A stretch of 64,000 bases of DNA from Stomoxys calcitrans (Eukaryota; Arthropoda; Insecta; Diptera; Muscidae), in NCBI RefSeq assembly GCF_963082655.1, contig NC_081552.1:195314598-195378597 (forward strand), given 5' to 3'. How positions within the stretch are numbered: the first letter of the stretch is position 1; each line of letters opens with the position of its first letter. The translations under genes were made by a program, and so were the position numbers. Below are positions 25,201-35,228 of the stretch, in pieces. The notes below the pieces were generated by a model, which saw only the letters and a program-made list of their open reading frames with translations, was not told the DNA's origin and ran no database searches.

Positions 25201-27913
25201 AGGATGTTAAAGAGATCACACGATAGGCTGTCTTCTTGCCTGAAGCCTTATTTGGTATTGGATGATTCGGAGAGATTCTTTCCTAATCTTACTAAGGAAC
25301 CCGTATCAGCAAGTGTCATCCTGCAGAGTCTGCAGGGATACCAAACTCAGACACGGCTTCAAATACCTTTGAACGTATAGGGGATATCGAAGGCGGCTTT
25401 GGGCAAATCTTTTCCAGGATTTGGCGCAGTGTGAATATCTAGGGTCTAGGGTGGATTTACCTGGTCTAAAGCCGCATTTATAGGGCCCAATTATCTCATT
25501 GACTTTAGGTTTTAATCTTTCACACAGTACGCTCGAGAGTATCTTGTATGCGATGTGGAGGAGACTTATTCCTCTGTAGTTGGCACATTCCGTCTTGTCT
25601 CCTTTCTTGTGTACGGGACATAGTATGCTGAGGTTCCAATCATCGGGTATGCGTTATTCTAGCCAGATTGTAGCAGATAATCTGATGCATACGCCTTATC
25701 AGCGTGTCGCCTCCGGTCTTAAATAGTTCAGCGGGTAACCCGTCGGCTCCTGCTGCCTTGTTGTTCTTTAGTCGGGTTACTGCTACTTGGACCTCATTCT
25801 GACTAGGAGGTAAACATTCTATACCATCATCAGGGATTGGTTCTGCGGTATCCTCTTTGCCGGCAACATCGGACACTAGCAGTTGGGTAAAATGTTCTTT
25901 CCATATCCTCAGCATGTTATCTATGTTAGTTACCAGATATGCTTCTTTGTCTCTGCAGGAGGATGTGCCTGCACCAAAGCCATCGGTTTGATGTTTAATT
26001 CTTTGGTCGAATTTCCGGACTTCATTCTGACTCCTGTACATCTCAATTCGCTCGCACTCATGTCTTTCCATTTCCTTTTTTCTTTCTGCGGAATAGACGT
26101 TTCTCCTCTCTCCTTTTCTCCCGATACCTCTCTTTCATCTGGCGCGTTGCTACTGTTTGCAGGGTTGCTCTATATGCCGCATTCTTGGTTTCAGTAGGAT
26201 CTCGACACTCTTGGTCGTACCTTGGGTTTTTTGGAGGAGTACGCTACGGTACCCAAGTACGGATTTCGCGGCATTTCCATGGAGTGGGCAATAGTTTGCC
26301 ACTGTGCCTTTATATCATCGGAACAAGGAGTGCTTTCATCAAGCAGTTGGGTCAGTCAAGTGGTGTATGCCGCTGCCATTTGTGGTGTTTGCAGCTTTTC
26401 AATGTCCAGCTTCCGTGCAGTGTCAGATCGTACTTTCCTCGCCATGTTCAAACGGGTGCGAACCTTTGCTCCAACAAGGTAATGATCCGAATCTATATTC
26501 GCTCCACGGATCGATCGTACATCTAACACGCTGGACGAATGCCTTCCATCTATCACAACGTGATCAATTTGGTTTCTCGTGTTTTGATCGGGTGACAGCC
26601 ATGTGGTTTTGTGAATATTTTTATGTTGAAATCTGGTGCTACTAACTACCATGTTTTTTGCCGCGGCGAAATCTAATAGCCTCAACCCATTATCGGACGT
26701 TATCTCGTGGAGGCTAATCTTTCCGACTGTTGGACCAAAAATGTCTTCCTTCTCTATCTTCGCCTTAAAATCTCCCAGAACGATTTTAATATGGGCAGGG
26801 CAGCGGTCATATTCTCTCTCTAGGCGCTCATAGAAAATATCCTTGGTCTGTTCGTCTTTGTCTTCCGTCGGGGCATGGGCACAAATAAGACTGATGTTGA
26901 AGAATTTGGCTTTTATGCGAATTGTGGCTAGCCTCTCATCCACCGGAGTAAAGCTGGAGACTAGGTGTTTCAGTCTCCGACTAACCACAAATCCGCAGCC
27001 AAATTCAAGCCTCGTGTTATGGCTGTCTGTATAGTATAGTTCGTCACCGTTTAGTGTTGTAGTGACGCCATTCCCAGTCCATCGCACTTCCTGTAAGGCG
27101 GTTATATCTGTCTTGTACCCACCACCATGGAATCTGCTAAAATATGGGAGCTATATCTGGTTATAGAGCGATTTGGAACGTACTTGGCACAGTTATAGAG
27201 AGTCATAACAGAACAATATGTGCAAAATTTCAGCCAAAATGGATGAAAAATTGAGGATTTCAGTGGCTCGGTTCGGTTGTCGGAGATCGGTTGGACAATA
27301 AACAAACAAACGAGAAGTAGTGACAACATGCTGAATCTCTTCCAAGTATACATTAAGTAGTTAACCTGAACATGACTTGGAAAATTCCCCCATCAAATTT
27401 TCGTAAATGAGACCATTTTCATTATATGCCTACGTGGACATATTTAAATAGCATAATTTCTATATTTATAATAAAAATTATTAATATTATGCAAATTTTC
27501 TTAACATATATGTATGAAACAAAATTTCATAAATATAAGAACTTTTTTCATAAACGATCATATTCATGAATTTCTTATGATTAAGAATTTTCATAATATT
27601 TATGAATTTTTCATTGATATAATAAAACTTTTCATAATATTTATGAACAAAAGGATACCCAATTATTACATATATGAAGGAATACAACTGCAATATACTA
27701 ATAAATATTTTTTTTATCTCTCTCTCTCTCTCTCTCTTTTTCTCTCTTTTGACTTTTTTGCAGGAATTTAAAAAGAAAAGGGATAAAATATTGGCCGTAC
27801 AACGGGAGATACGTGACCATCTTTCCAATTTGCCAGATTTAACACAATTACCTGATGTTACTGGCGGATTGGCTCCCTTGCCCTCAGCCGGGGATTTGTT
27901 TAATATTCATTGA
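19073..27913 (+). CDS. RPRD1-type RNA polymerase II CTD-interacting protein (four exons)
   Basis: Exons 19073-19223, 19324-19949, 20158-20301 and 27764-27913 join in frame to 356 residues. All introns are GT-AG, and exon 2 uses the less common donor GTTGGT. Residues 1-135 form a CTD-interacting domain (CID): SLWLIHHRKH near 30 and LTFMYLANDVIQNSKKKG at 57-74 are hallmarks of the family. A basic, probably disordered linker follows (about 140-190, with KHRSKKSR), then an acidic stretch and helices from about 205 to 325 that should form the coiled coil. The tail LPDVTGGLAPLPSAGDLF is nearly identical to vertebrate RPRD1A/B, which have about 312-326 residues. The family binds phosphorylated CTD and recruits the CTD phosphatase RPAP2 in the nucleus. 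The start codon agrees with the family's MSxFSE-like beginning. The gene is intact, but intron 3 (7.46 kb) is packed with LINEs. It is convergent with IFT172. The tail match makes the identity firm. Confidence 0.95.
19324..19949 (+). CDS. RPRD1 gene exon 2
   Basis: The acceptor follows a T run and 'cttgcag' ending at 19323. It encodes the rest of the CID, the basic linker and the first helices (residues 51-259). The donor is CAG|GTTGGT. Read-through of the intron would add a few residues and then a stop. Confidence 0.93.
20158..20301 (+). CDS. RPRD1 gene exon 3
   Basis: Forty-eight codons between 'ttcttcacag' and GTAAAT. It encodes a charged helix with VNEAVELLNDYNARLAAEME, the family's coiled-coil core. 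Confidence 0.93.
20302..20669. other. Start of RPRD1 intron 3 with a minus-strand repeat end
   Basis: The intron has no exon-like sequence here. At about 20480-20555 'cccatggcagccggtagtac' and 'cactgctacaacaacaacaac' form the reversed end of a dispersed retroposon. Confidence 0.45.
20670..21455 (+). repeat. Two tandem copies of small retroposon C
   Basis: Copies at about 20670-21030 and 21040-21455 share 'agccattggttatttaaagg', 'cttgtcatatcgagcatcat' and 'gtatggagcat'. They begin near 'gttgttgctgtagccacatt' and end near 'tatcccgtgccgg'. A cleaner copy with target duplications sits at 24682-25095. There is no coding capacity. Confidence 0.65.
21465..21690 (-). pseudogene. Inverted 3' fragment of a Jockey LINE
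   Basis: The minus strand encodes a Cys/His tail with VQDVCPDCDLGPYDTRHLF and then LVAEFRDLD, the C-terminus of the Jockey ORF2 protein. It lies head to head with the plus-strand Jockey copy that follows. Confidence 0.7.
21691..23910 (+). pseudogene. Jockey-clade LINE, ORF2 reverse transcriptase, broken
   Basis: In order: pre-RT segment (LNIEINRVVNEHRRNFWLEH); RT fingers (SSKALGPGGIF, WKMSRVIPLLKPGKDPSLGES) at 22250-22470; HQHGFR-like text near 22560; GVPQGGVISPALFNLYLSSI; and an intact SYADDCTI box, with YADD at 22920-22931. Then come the thumb and connection (23272-23766) and the start of the Cys/His tail (VQDVCPDCDQG) near 23850. At least three frame breaks separate the blocks, and both the endonuclease and the 3' end are missing. 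A similar sequence is widespread in muscoid flies. Confidence 0.85.
23912..27110 (-). pseudogene. RTE-type LINE (endonuclease + RT), interrupted
   Basis: Minus strand, 5' at about 27105. A 243-residue frame (27087-26356) is an apurinic-type endonuclease with HAPTED, a GDFKAKIE box (usually GDFNAKIG) and SDHYLV. The RT start follows at 26071-25640 (VTRLKNNKAAGADGLPAELF), then ECANYRGISLL near 25600, and a YGDDIDIIG box where YADD is expected (25112-25123). A small retroposon interrupts it at 24682-25095. The C-terminal part with RLRWLGHVVR and KHGGTRKPGRPKDRWKD lies at 24277-23918. This order is that of RTE/CFDP2-like LINEs. It is dead, with the catalytic Ala changed and several stops. Confidence 0.85.
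24682..25095 (+). mobile_element. Small retroposon C inserted in the RTE LINE
   Basis: The insert is flanked by gacctatgat at 24672-24681 and 25096-25105, and removing it restores the RTE reading (YGDDIDII|GQSLEVVTAAF). Part of the duplication might belong to the element, so at least 7 bp is certain. It begins 'gttgctgttatagccacat' and has no frame of its own. Confidence 0.75.
27111..27300 (-). repeat. DINE-1-like fragment
   Basis: Only 'gtacccaccaccatgg' and one internal unit ('tatgggagctatatctggtt') remain. Confidence 0.55.
27301..27763 (+). other. AT-rich end of RPRD1 intron 3 with long pyrimidine tract
   Basis: AT-rich text with many repeats of 'ttcataa' and 'tatgaa' is followed at 27709-27763 by T and (TC)n runs ending in 'ttttttgcag'. 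This very strong polypyrimidine tract defines the last exon's acceptor. Confidence 0.6.
27764..27913 (+). CDS. RPRD1 gene exon 4 (last)
   Basis: Forty-nine codons and TGA. It encodes the end of the coiled coil and the conserved VTGGLAPLPSAGDLF tail. The frame continues cleanly from exon 3 (RLE|EFKKKRDK). Confidence 0.93.
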   Translation, partial: EFKKKRDKILAVQREIRDHLSNLPDLTQLPDVTGGLAPLPSAGDLFNIH

Positions 27914-28746
27914 ACATGCAGCACTGGCATCAGCCACACACATGCTGGCATCAGCCACACACATGCAAGCATACATATATGTATGTACAGTTATGCCCTC
28001 TACATATATATGCATGCAATTATGTTATAATTATTAGTCAACCAAACATTTGTCGGCAAAAAAAAAAAAACGAATTCTATGAATTGTTTAATGGAAAAGT
28101 AAAATTAGAACGCAGCAAAACAGGACGACAACAACATTAAGATGAGGACAAAAAACCAACAACAACAATAACAAAATATAGTTTTAAGATAAATATTTTT
28201 TGGACACAACAAAAAAAAAAAAACAACAACAAAATTGTTAAACAAGAATAAGTCACAGTAAAAACACAACACACCAACACAGAACACAGGCTTAGTGTGC
28301 AACACACTGATGCTACAACATCAACAACAGAACATGGTATTAAACCAAAACAACTGGTAATTATAGAACTCCTCTTTTTAAAACTACTATCATATATGTT
28401 TTATATTAGTTTTATGTACATTTAATGAGAAGCCATCCAGATCAGTTTGTTTTATTTTACAGAAAAGGAATTTAATGGGTCGATTATGGATGGCAACCCC
28501 CCAACTTCAGTTGCGTTTCCAACGGTCAAATCGTTACAAAAATACTGATACTGAATGAAATTGACAAAAATTTCCAACTTTTTTATACTAACTTTTACTT
28601 TGTAATTTTGTCTCCTGGCAACTCAACTGTAGTCGAGTTGCAATCCATAATCGATCCATAAATTTATTTGGAATATAGTGTTCGAATTTGAAATTTGTTA
28701 AAACCATTGGATGAAAACAGCATACATTCAAAAAAATTCGAGTTTA
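27914..28746 (+). other. 3' flank and probable 3' UTR of the RPRD1 gene
   Basis: CA-, CAA- and A-rich text typical of a fly 3' UTR. There is no AATAAA; the variant ATTAAA occurs at 28339-28344. No transposon and no coding frame. Confidence 0.5.
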
Positions 28747-30002
28747 ATTTTTATACCCTCCACCATAGGAGATGGGGGTATACTAATTTCGTCATTCTGT
28801 TTGTAACACTTCAAAATATGAGTCTAAGACCCCATAAAGTATATATATTCTTGATCGTTATGTCATTTTAAGTCGATCTAGCCATGTCCGTCCGTTTGTC
28901 TGTCGAAAGCACGCTAACTTTCGAAGGAAATTTTGCACAAATACTTTCTATTAGTGTAGGTCGGTTGGGCCAAATCGGTTCATGTTTTGATATTGCTGCC
29001 ATATAAACCGATCTTGGGTCTTGACTTCTTGAACCTCTAGAGGGCGCAATTCTCGTCCGATTTTATTGAAATTTTACACATAGTGTTTTGGTATCACTTT
29101 CAACAACTACGCCAAGTATGGTTTACATCGGTTCATGTTTTGATATAGCTGCCATATAAACCGATCTTGGGTCTTGATTTCTTGAGCCTCTAGAGGGCGC
29201 AATTCTCGTCCGATTTGGCTGAAATTTTGCACATAGTGTTTTGGTATCACTTTCAACAACTACGCCAAGTATGGTTTACATCGGTTCATGTTTTGGTATA
29301 GCTGCCATATAAACCGATCCTGGGTCTTGACTTCTTGAGGCTCTAGAGGGCGCAATTCTCGTCCGATTTTATTGAAATTTTCCACGTAGTGTTTTGGTAT
29401 CACTTTCAACAACTACGCTAGGTATGATTCAAATCGGTTCATAATCTGGTATAGCTTTCATATAAACCGATCTTGGGTCTTGACTTCTTGAGCCTCTAGA
29501 GGGCGCAGTTCTCGTCCGATTTGGCTAAAATTTTACATGAGGTGTTTTCTTATGACTTCCAATAACTGTACTAAATATGGCGCAAATCAGTTCATAACCT
29601 GATATAGCTGTCATATAAACCGCTCTGGGATCTTGACTTTTTGAACCTCTAGAGGGCGCAATTCTCTTCCGATTTGGCTGAAATTTTGTACAACGGCTAT
29701 TCTCATGGCCTTCAACATACGTGTCTAATATGGTCTGAATCGATCAATAGCTTGATACAGCTCCCATATAAACCAATCTCCCGATTTTGCTTCTTGAGAC
29801 CCTACAAGGCGCAATTCTTATCCGAATGAACTGAAATATTACACAATGTCTTGTACAATGTTCAGCATTCATTTATGGTCCGAATCGGACTATAACTAGA
29901 TATAGCTCCAATAGCATAATAGTTCTTATTCAATATTCTAGAACCCGACAAATACGATCAATGGTTCGGCCCGGCCGAACTTAGCACGCTCAAACTAGTT
30001 TT
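28747..30002 (+). mobile_element. DINE-1-like Helentron, both ends present
   Basis: It starts 'atttttataccctccaccat' with 'gatgggggtatactaatttc'. Seven or so internal units near 120 bp carry 'gctgccatataaaccgatct' and 'cctctagagggcgcaattct'. It ends 'ttcggcccggccgaactta' then 'gcacgct'. It resembles 17025-18513. Confidence 0.75.
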
Positions 30003-30265
30003 TTGTACTTTCTTTAGGATCTTCTCCTGTTTTATCCCCGTAACTGTGGTCTTCTTTTTCCATATTGATTAGCTTAGATATTTTATTCGGTATGCACTAT
30101 CTCCTTTTCTCGGGATAGTTGTGTAAATATTCTATCCTTAATTTGTTTATAATTTTTTTTTAACATCTACAATAAATTGAAATTTTTTTCGTAACTGTAA
30201 ATATAAGAATTTTGTTTTTAGATTTGCTTATTTTCGATATACCTCAGACGTCTTATAACCTGCAG
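30003..30265. other. AT-rich spacer
   Basis: No gene, repeat end or conserved motif recognised. Confidence 0.4.
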
Positions 30266-30950
30266 CCATTTAGGGCAGGTTAGGTGAGCTAAAAACACAC
30301 TCACCTCCCGATTGATAGCCCCAAGGCGTGGGCATGTACAGTGTGCCCGGCACAGGATAGCTGTGAGCATCACACCGGCAGAAACTTTGAGGTCCGATCT
30401 GTGTGGTGTTCATCGCTGTTACGAGCAAAGAGCGTGAGAAAGAAGAAGATAGGGTTTCTGCTTTGTCTTCCCCACACCGTAAAGACACAACATTTTCCAT
30501 GTATTCCAATTGGAATCACATTGAGGGATTGCAACATTTTCGCGTTATTCTGTTTGGATTCGGTCATTCGTTCGAACATTTTTTCGTATTTTGCTTTGTT
30601 TCTATGCAACCGAAAGTTGGAATAAAGGAAAAACGTTATTCGTTATCACTCGTCATCCCGAATAGGGCTCTAATGCCAGCTCTTCTTCATTCTAACGCTC
30701 TTTGGTTACGAGAAGCTGAGCTGCCAACTACCTGGCGCGTCCGCAAGTTGCGGAAAGTCGAACGTAGTAGCTATATAACGACTGTCGCAGACAATCGGCG
30801 GAATCGAGCGGAGGATCTCAGTGAGAGATCGAGCGGCATCGACTCTTGCATAAAAAATGATTGCCTATGATGCTCGCCTTAAAATGACCAATGGCCACCC
30901 TGTTCCGACGGCGATCAGTCCTTTGGATGGGAACGAGCTTTATTTTCTGA
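30266..30950 (-). repeat. Small retroposon C, minus copy, interrupted by a MITE
   Basis: 'ggcacaggatagctgtgagc', 'aactttgaggtccgatctgt' and 'tggccaccctgttccgacgg' are the reverse complement of family C text at 20670-21455. A 279-bp element splits the copy. Confidence 0.65.
30426..30704. mobile_element. hAT-type MITE, 279 bp
   Basis: Terminal inverted repeats start CAAAGAGCGTGAGAAAGAAG on the left and CAAAGAGCGTTAGAATGAAG on the right. The perfect 8-bp target duplication GTTACGAG lies at 30418-30425 and 30705-30712. An 8-bp duplication and a CAAAG start fit the hAT superfamily. The frame of 155 codons running across it begins and ends outside the element and is accidental. Confidence 0.88.
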
Positions 30951-31010
30951 TTGAAGCAGTTTAAGTTTAAAAAAAGTTAATTGGTTCAATTAATTTAGTG
31001 AATGAAACCA

Positions 31011-31971
31011 ATTTTTATACCCACCACCATAGGATGGGGGTATACTAAACTAGTCATTCCGGTTGTAACACCTAGAAATATTGATCTAGGACCTCATAAA
31101 GTATATATATTCTTGATCGTCTCGACATTCTGAGTCGAACTAGCCATGTCCGTCCGAATGGGTAAAGCTAGCCTCTTGAAATTTTGCACAGATACTTTAT
31201 ATTGATGTAGGTCGTTGGGGATTGCAAATGGGCCATATCGGTTCAGATTTGGATATAGCTCCCATATAAACTGATCTCCCGATTTGACTTCTTGAGTCCT
31301 TGGAAGCCTCAATTTTCATCCGATTTGTTTGAGATTTTGTGCATAGTGTTCTGTTATGATTTCCAACAACTGTGTCTAGTACGTTCCAAATCGGTATATA
31401 ATCTGATAGAGCTCCCATATGAACCGATCTCCCGATTTGATTTCTTGAGTCTGTGGAAACACCAATTCTCATCAGATTCGGCTGTAATTTTGTACATAGT
31501 GCTCTGTTATGATCTCCAACACCTGTGCCAAGTACGGTCCGAATCGGTCCATAACTTGTTATAGCTCCCATATAATCCGATCTCCCGATTTGACTTCTTG
31601 AGCCCTTTTAAACCGCAATTTTTGTCCGAATGGGCTGAAATTGTGCACATAGTGTTTTCTTATGACTTCCAACAACTGTGCCAAGTACGTTCCAAATCGG
31701 TTTATAATCTGATAGAGCTCCCATATAAACCGATCGCCCGATTTGACTTCTTGAGCCCTACAAGCTGCGATTTTTATTCGATTTGTCTGAAATTCTATGT
31801 AATGCGTCTCAACAACTGCCAAGTACAGTCCAAAGATAGAACGAAATATAGAACAATAAACTGGTGCAACAACAACAACGGTCCAAATCGGTCTATAACC
31901 AGATATATCTCTCATATGGTGGTGGGTTCCCAAGATTCGGCCCGGCCGAACTTGGCACGCTTTTACTTGTT
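31011..31971 (+). mobile_element. DINE-1-like Helentron, both ends present
   Basis: It starts 'tttttatacccaccaccata' and has about six internal units of the 'gctcccatataaaccgatct' type. It ends 'ttcggcccggccgaacttgg' then 'cacgcttttacttgtt'. The next copy begins immediately. Confidence 0.75.
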
Positions 31972-31972
31972 A

Positions 31973-32640
31973 TTTTTATATCCACCACCGAAGGATGGGG
32001 GTATAAAAATATCCATTTCCGACCCTACAAAGTATATATATTCTTGATCAGCGTAAAAATCTAAGACGATCTAGACAAGTCCGTCCGTCTGTCTGTTGAA
32101 ATCACACTACAGTCTTTAAAAATGGAGATATTGAGCTGAAACTTTGCATAGATTTTTTTTTTTTTTGTCCATAAGCAGGTTAAGTTCGGACTATATCTTG
32201 ATATACCTCCCATATAGACCGATCCGCCGATTTAGGGTCTTAGGCCCATAAAAGCCACATTTATTATCCGATTTTTCTGAAATGTGGGACAGTGAGTTGT
32301 GTTAGGCCCTTCGACATCCTTCTTCCATTTGGCCCAGATCGGTCCAGATTTGGATATAGCTGCCATATAGACCGATCTCCCGGTAAAGGGTCTGAAGTCC
32401 ATTAAAGGTTTATTTTTTAACCGATTTCGCTGAAATTTGAAACAGTGGATTATTTTAAGCCTCCCGACATCTGACCTCAATATGGATTTGATCGAACTTC
32501 ATTTAGATATAGCTGTCATATAGACCGATCTGCCGATTAGGGGTCTGAAGCCCGTAAAAGCTTTATTTTTTAACCGATTTCGCTGAAATTTGAAATAGTG
32601 ATTAGGTTAATGCCTCCCTTGTGTAGGATGGAGGCAAGGA
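31973..32640 (+). mobile_element. DINE-1-like Helentron, 3' truncated
   Basis: It starts 'tttttatatccaccaccgaa' directly after the previous element's end and contains four units with 'gctgccatatagaccgatct'. It fades out near 32630 without the GC-rich end. Confidence 0.65.
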
Positions 32641-33100
32641 GTTTTTCCTCTGACACGTCCTTTTATTTGAATACAATATATTCTCGGTGGTCCTACATGA
32701 CAGTTTTGTGTTGTCTATGTTATGAGGAGAGGGTCAGTCGATCCGACGCTATGACTCACTAGACAACTTATTTAAGCCCTTAATTGTCTCGATCTACATG
32801 TTCTGCTGAACGGCAGGACGTGACCCAGACACTTGGATCCTTATATAAACATTAGACTCGAAATCTACTGCCAGACCTTTCTCTTACTTCCCATATTATC
32901 CCGACCGAACTATATGTTCTATTTAAGGCTACATATTGCTATAGTCGGTATATATATGTGGTTCAGGGGGAGTTTATGAGATTTTTGCCACAATCCACAA
33001 ATGTGTCCAGTTTGAAGGGTATGTAGGGTGGGGCGGCCACCCATGCACTTAGCCCTGAAAAAATATCAGCATCGTGCTTTACTGTTAAATTCTTTGAATT
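32641..33100. other. Intergenic non-coding DNA
   Basis: No gene or clear element end. Some text from about 32930 resembles family B. Confidence 0.35.
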
Positions 33101-34300
33101 TGAGCCACAAATGAAATTGGTTTAGGGGGAGTTTACGGGGTGAGACTACCCCCAAACAGTTACCCTCAAAATTGGATATCAAATTCGTTTTCTACTATCA
33201 AATACCCATTATTTGAGCCCCTTATTGCCATTGTAGGCAATCATGGCTGGTTTGAAGTTGCCCTTTAATAATATCAGCATCGTGTTAGTGCACGATTTTT
33301 TTAATCTTAAATGCCAAGCATTTTGAGGGTGGCGTTCAAGATATTTAGGGCTACGGGTCTTGTTTCAGATCCACACTAATTAATATTTTTTGAGAACAAG
33401 GAATACATTTTTATATAAGCTTTTTACTATAGTTTTAAATACCTTTTATTTGATATCCATATTGTCCCAATCGGTAAATATATTTTTAAATACATTTCAT
33501 TCGATATTCACATCGTCCCAATCGGTAAATATGTCCTGGCTGGATGGTTTTGGGGGGTGGGGGGAACCCTCAGACACCAAGGAATAAATTTTTATGTCAG
33601 ATTTGTAATCTACTTTTAAATACCTTTCATTTGATACCCATATTGCTCAAAGCGTTGAAAGTGCGGAACCCCCCGACTCTTAAGTTGACATTTTTAAGCC
33701 AAGTACGTACTCTACTCTTAAATATCTGTCATTTGGTACCCATGTTGGCCAAAGCGGTAAAAGTGTCCTGTTGGGTGGTTTTTTTTTGGGTGGGGGACCT
33801 TCGGGTGACATTTTGATACCAAGTTCATACTCTACTCCTAAACACCTCTCATTTGATACCCATATTGCACAAAGCGGTAAAAGTGTCCCGTTGGGTGGTG
33901 TTTTTGGGGGTGGGGGGCCCTCCGACACTCAGGGTGACATTTTGATACCATGTTCATACTCTACTCCTAAATACCTTTCATTTGATACCCATATTGTCCC
34001 AATCAGTGAACATGCCCGTTCGGGTGGGTTTTGAGATGGGGCGTCCCCCCAGGTTAGTTGATCCCATAATTTTAACCACATTTGTATTTTTGGGTTACCT
34101 TAAGGTGGCATACAACATTTCGCTTAAATCGGTGCACCCATCTTCGATATTTGGCGTTTGTGAACATTTGGGTAAGGGGTCAATTTTTGTCCTTCACGGC
34201 TTAAATAAAACACAGCTAATATTGGCCCATGTTTTTAAAATGGCATTCGCCGTTTTTTTTTATTCCGTATACCAAACTTCTGTTAAATCAGTAAAAATTC
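33101..34300 (-). repeat. Family B repeat run, minus orientation
   Basis: Units with 'tactcctaaatacctttcat' and 'ttgatacccatattg' repeat about every 110-130 bp, four of them well conserved at 33600-34010. The G-rich stretches between them ('gggtggggggccctcc') mirror 'gggcggaccctccccc' at 3436-5976. Confidence 0.65.
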
Positions 34301-34304
34301 AAGC

Positions 34305-34893
34305 TTCTAGAAACCGAACAAGCATGATCGAGAGACCGGTTTACATGGGAGCAATATCAGGTTATGGACTGATTTGCCACAGATGTTGGAGGACGTAACA
34401 GAACACCGCATTCAAAATTTCAGCCAAATCGGACAAAAATTGCGGCTTGTAAGGGCTTAAGAAGTCAATTCGAGAGATCGGTTTATATGGGAGCTATATC
34501 AGATTATGGACTGATTTGAATCTACATGGCACAGTGGTTGGAAGTCATAACGGAACACCATGTGCAAATTTTCAGCCAAATCGGACAAAAAATGCGGCTT
34601 CCAGGGGATCAAGAAATCAAATCGGGAGATATATCTAAATCTGAACCGATATGGCCCATTTCCAATCCCCGACCTACATGAATACTAATTATCTGTGCAA
34701 AATTTCAAGGGGCTAGCTTTACGCGTTCGACCGCTATCGTGATTTCGACAGACGGACGGACGGACATGGCTAGATCGACTCGAAACGTCGAGACGATCGG
34801 TTATATATACTTTATGGGGTCTTAGACGAATATTTCTAGGTCTTACAAACGGAATGAGTAGATTAATATACCCCCATCCAATAAAAATTTTTG
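34305..34893 (-). mobile_element. DINE-1-like Helentron, 5' part
   Basis: Minus orientation. The start lies near 34893 with 'tggatgggggtatattaatc'; then 'gatctagccatgtccgtccg' and four internal units. It lies 40-90 bp beyond the IFT172 polyadenylation signal. Confidence 0.65.
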
Positions 34894-34935
34894 GAAAAAC
34901 AAAATATGTGTGTCATGCAATCGACGATAAAACTT

Positions 34936-34941
34936 TTTATT
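34936..34941 (-). terminator. Polyadenylation signal of IFT172
   Basis: AATAAA on the minus strand, 39 bp after the stop codon ending at 34980. It implies a 3' UTR of only about 60 bases. Confidence 0.75.
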
Positions 34942-34979
34942 CATAGAACTGCTACATAGTTAAAATCCATCTCCAATAT

Positions 34980-35228
34980 TTAATGCATTACAAAATTGGC
35001 CAAACCATTCCACTTTTCGGTGAACGCAATTATATCGCCAACTTCACTTGTGGGCGATAATTTAATGGCAACCGAGAATTTACTCCAAACATCACGATTT
35101 GCTTGTCGTACTGAAGATTGAAATGTAACTGGTTGACGACCTCTGACTGGGTAACCACTCAGAACGCAGGCAATATCATTCATACCCAAACTGGATTCGT
35201 ATAAACCACGATCATCGACGGGTAAAAC
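34980..35228 (-). CDS. IFT172 last exon
   Basis: Begins [15 protein letters not shown] after 'ctttatttccag' and ends with TAA. It encodes the conserved C-terminus ([13 protein letters not shown]). The intron before it is 59 bp. Confidence 0.93.
   Translation of the reverse strand, partial: VLPVDDRGLYESSLGMNDIACVLSGYPVRGRQPVTFQSSVRQANRDVWSKFSVAIKLSPTSEVGDIIAFTEKWNGLANFVMH

Noticed and set aside
25883..26645. Overlapping plus-strand frames of 86-113 codons
   Set aside because: Antisense shadows of the RTE LINE endonuclease and RT on the minus strand.
30403..30870. 155-codon plus-strand frame
   Set aside because: It crosses both borders of a MITE with a perfect target duplication, so it cannot be an ancestral gene.
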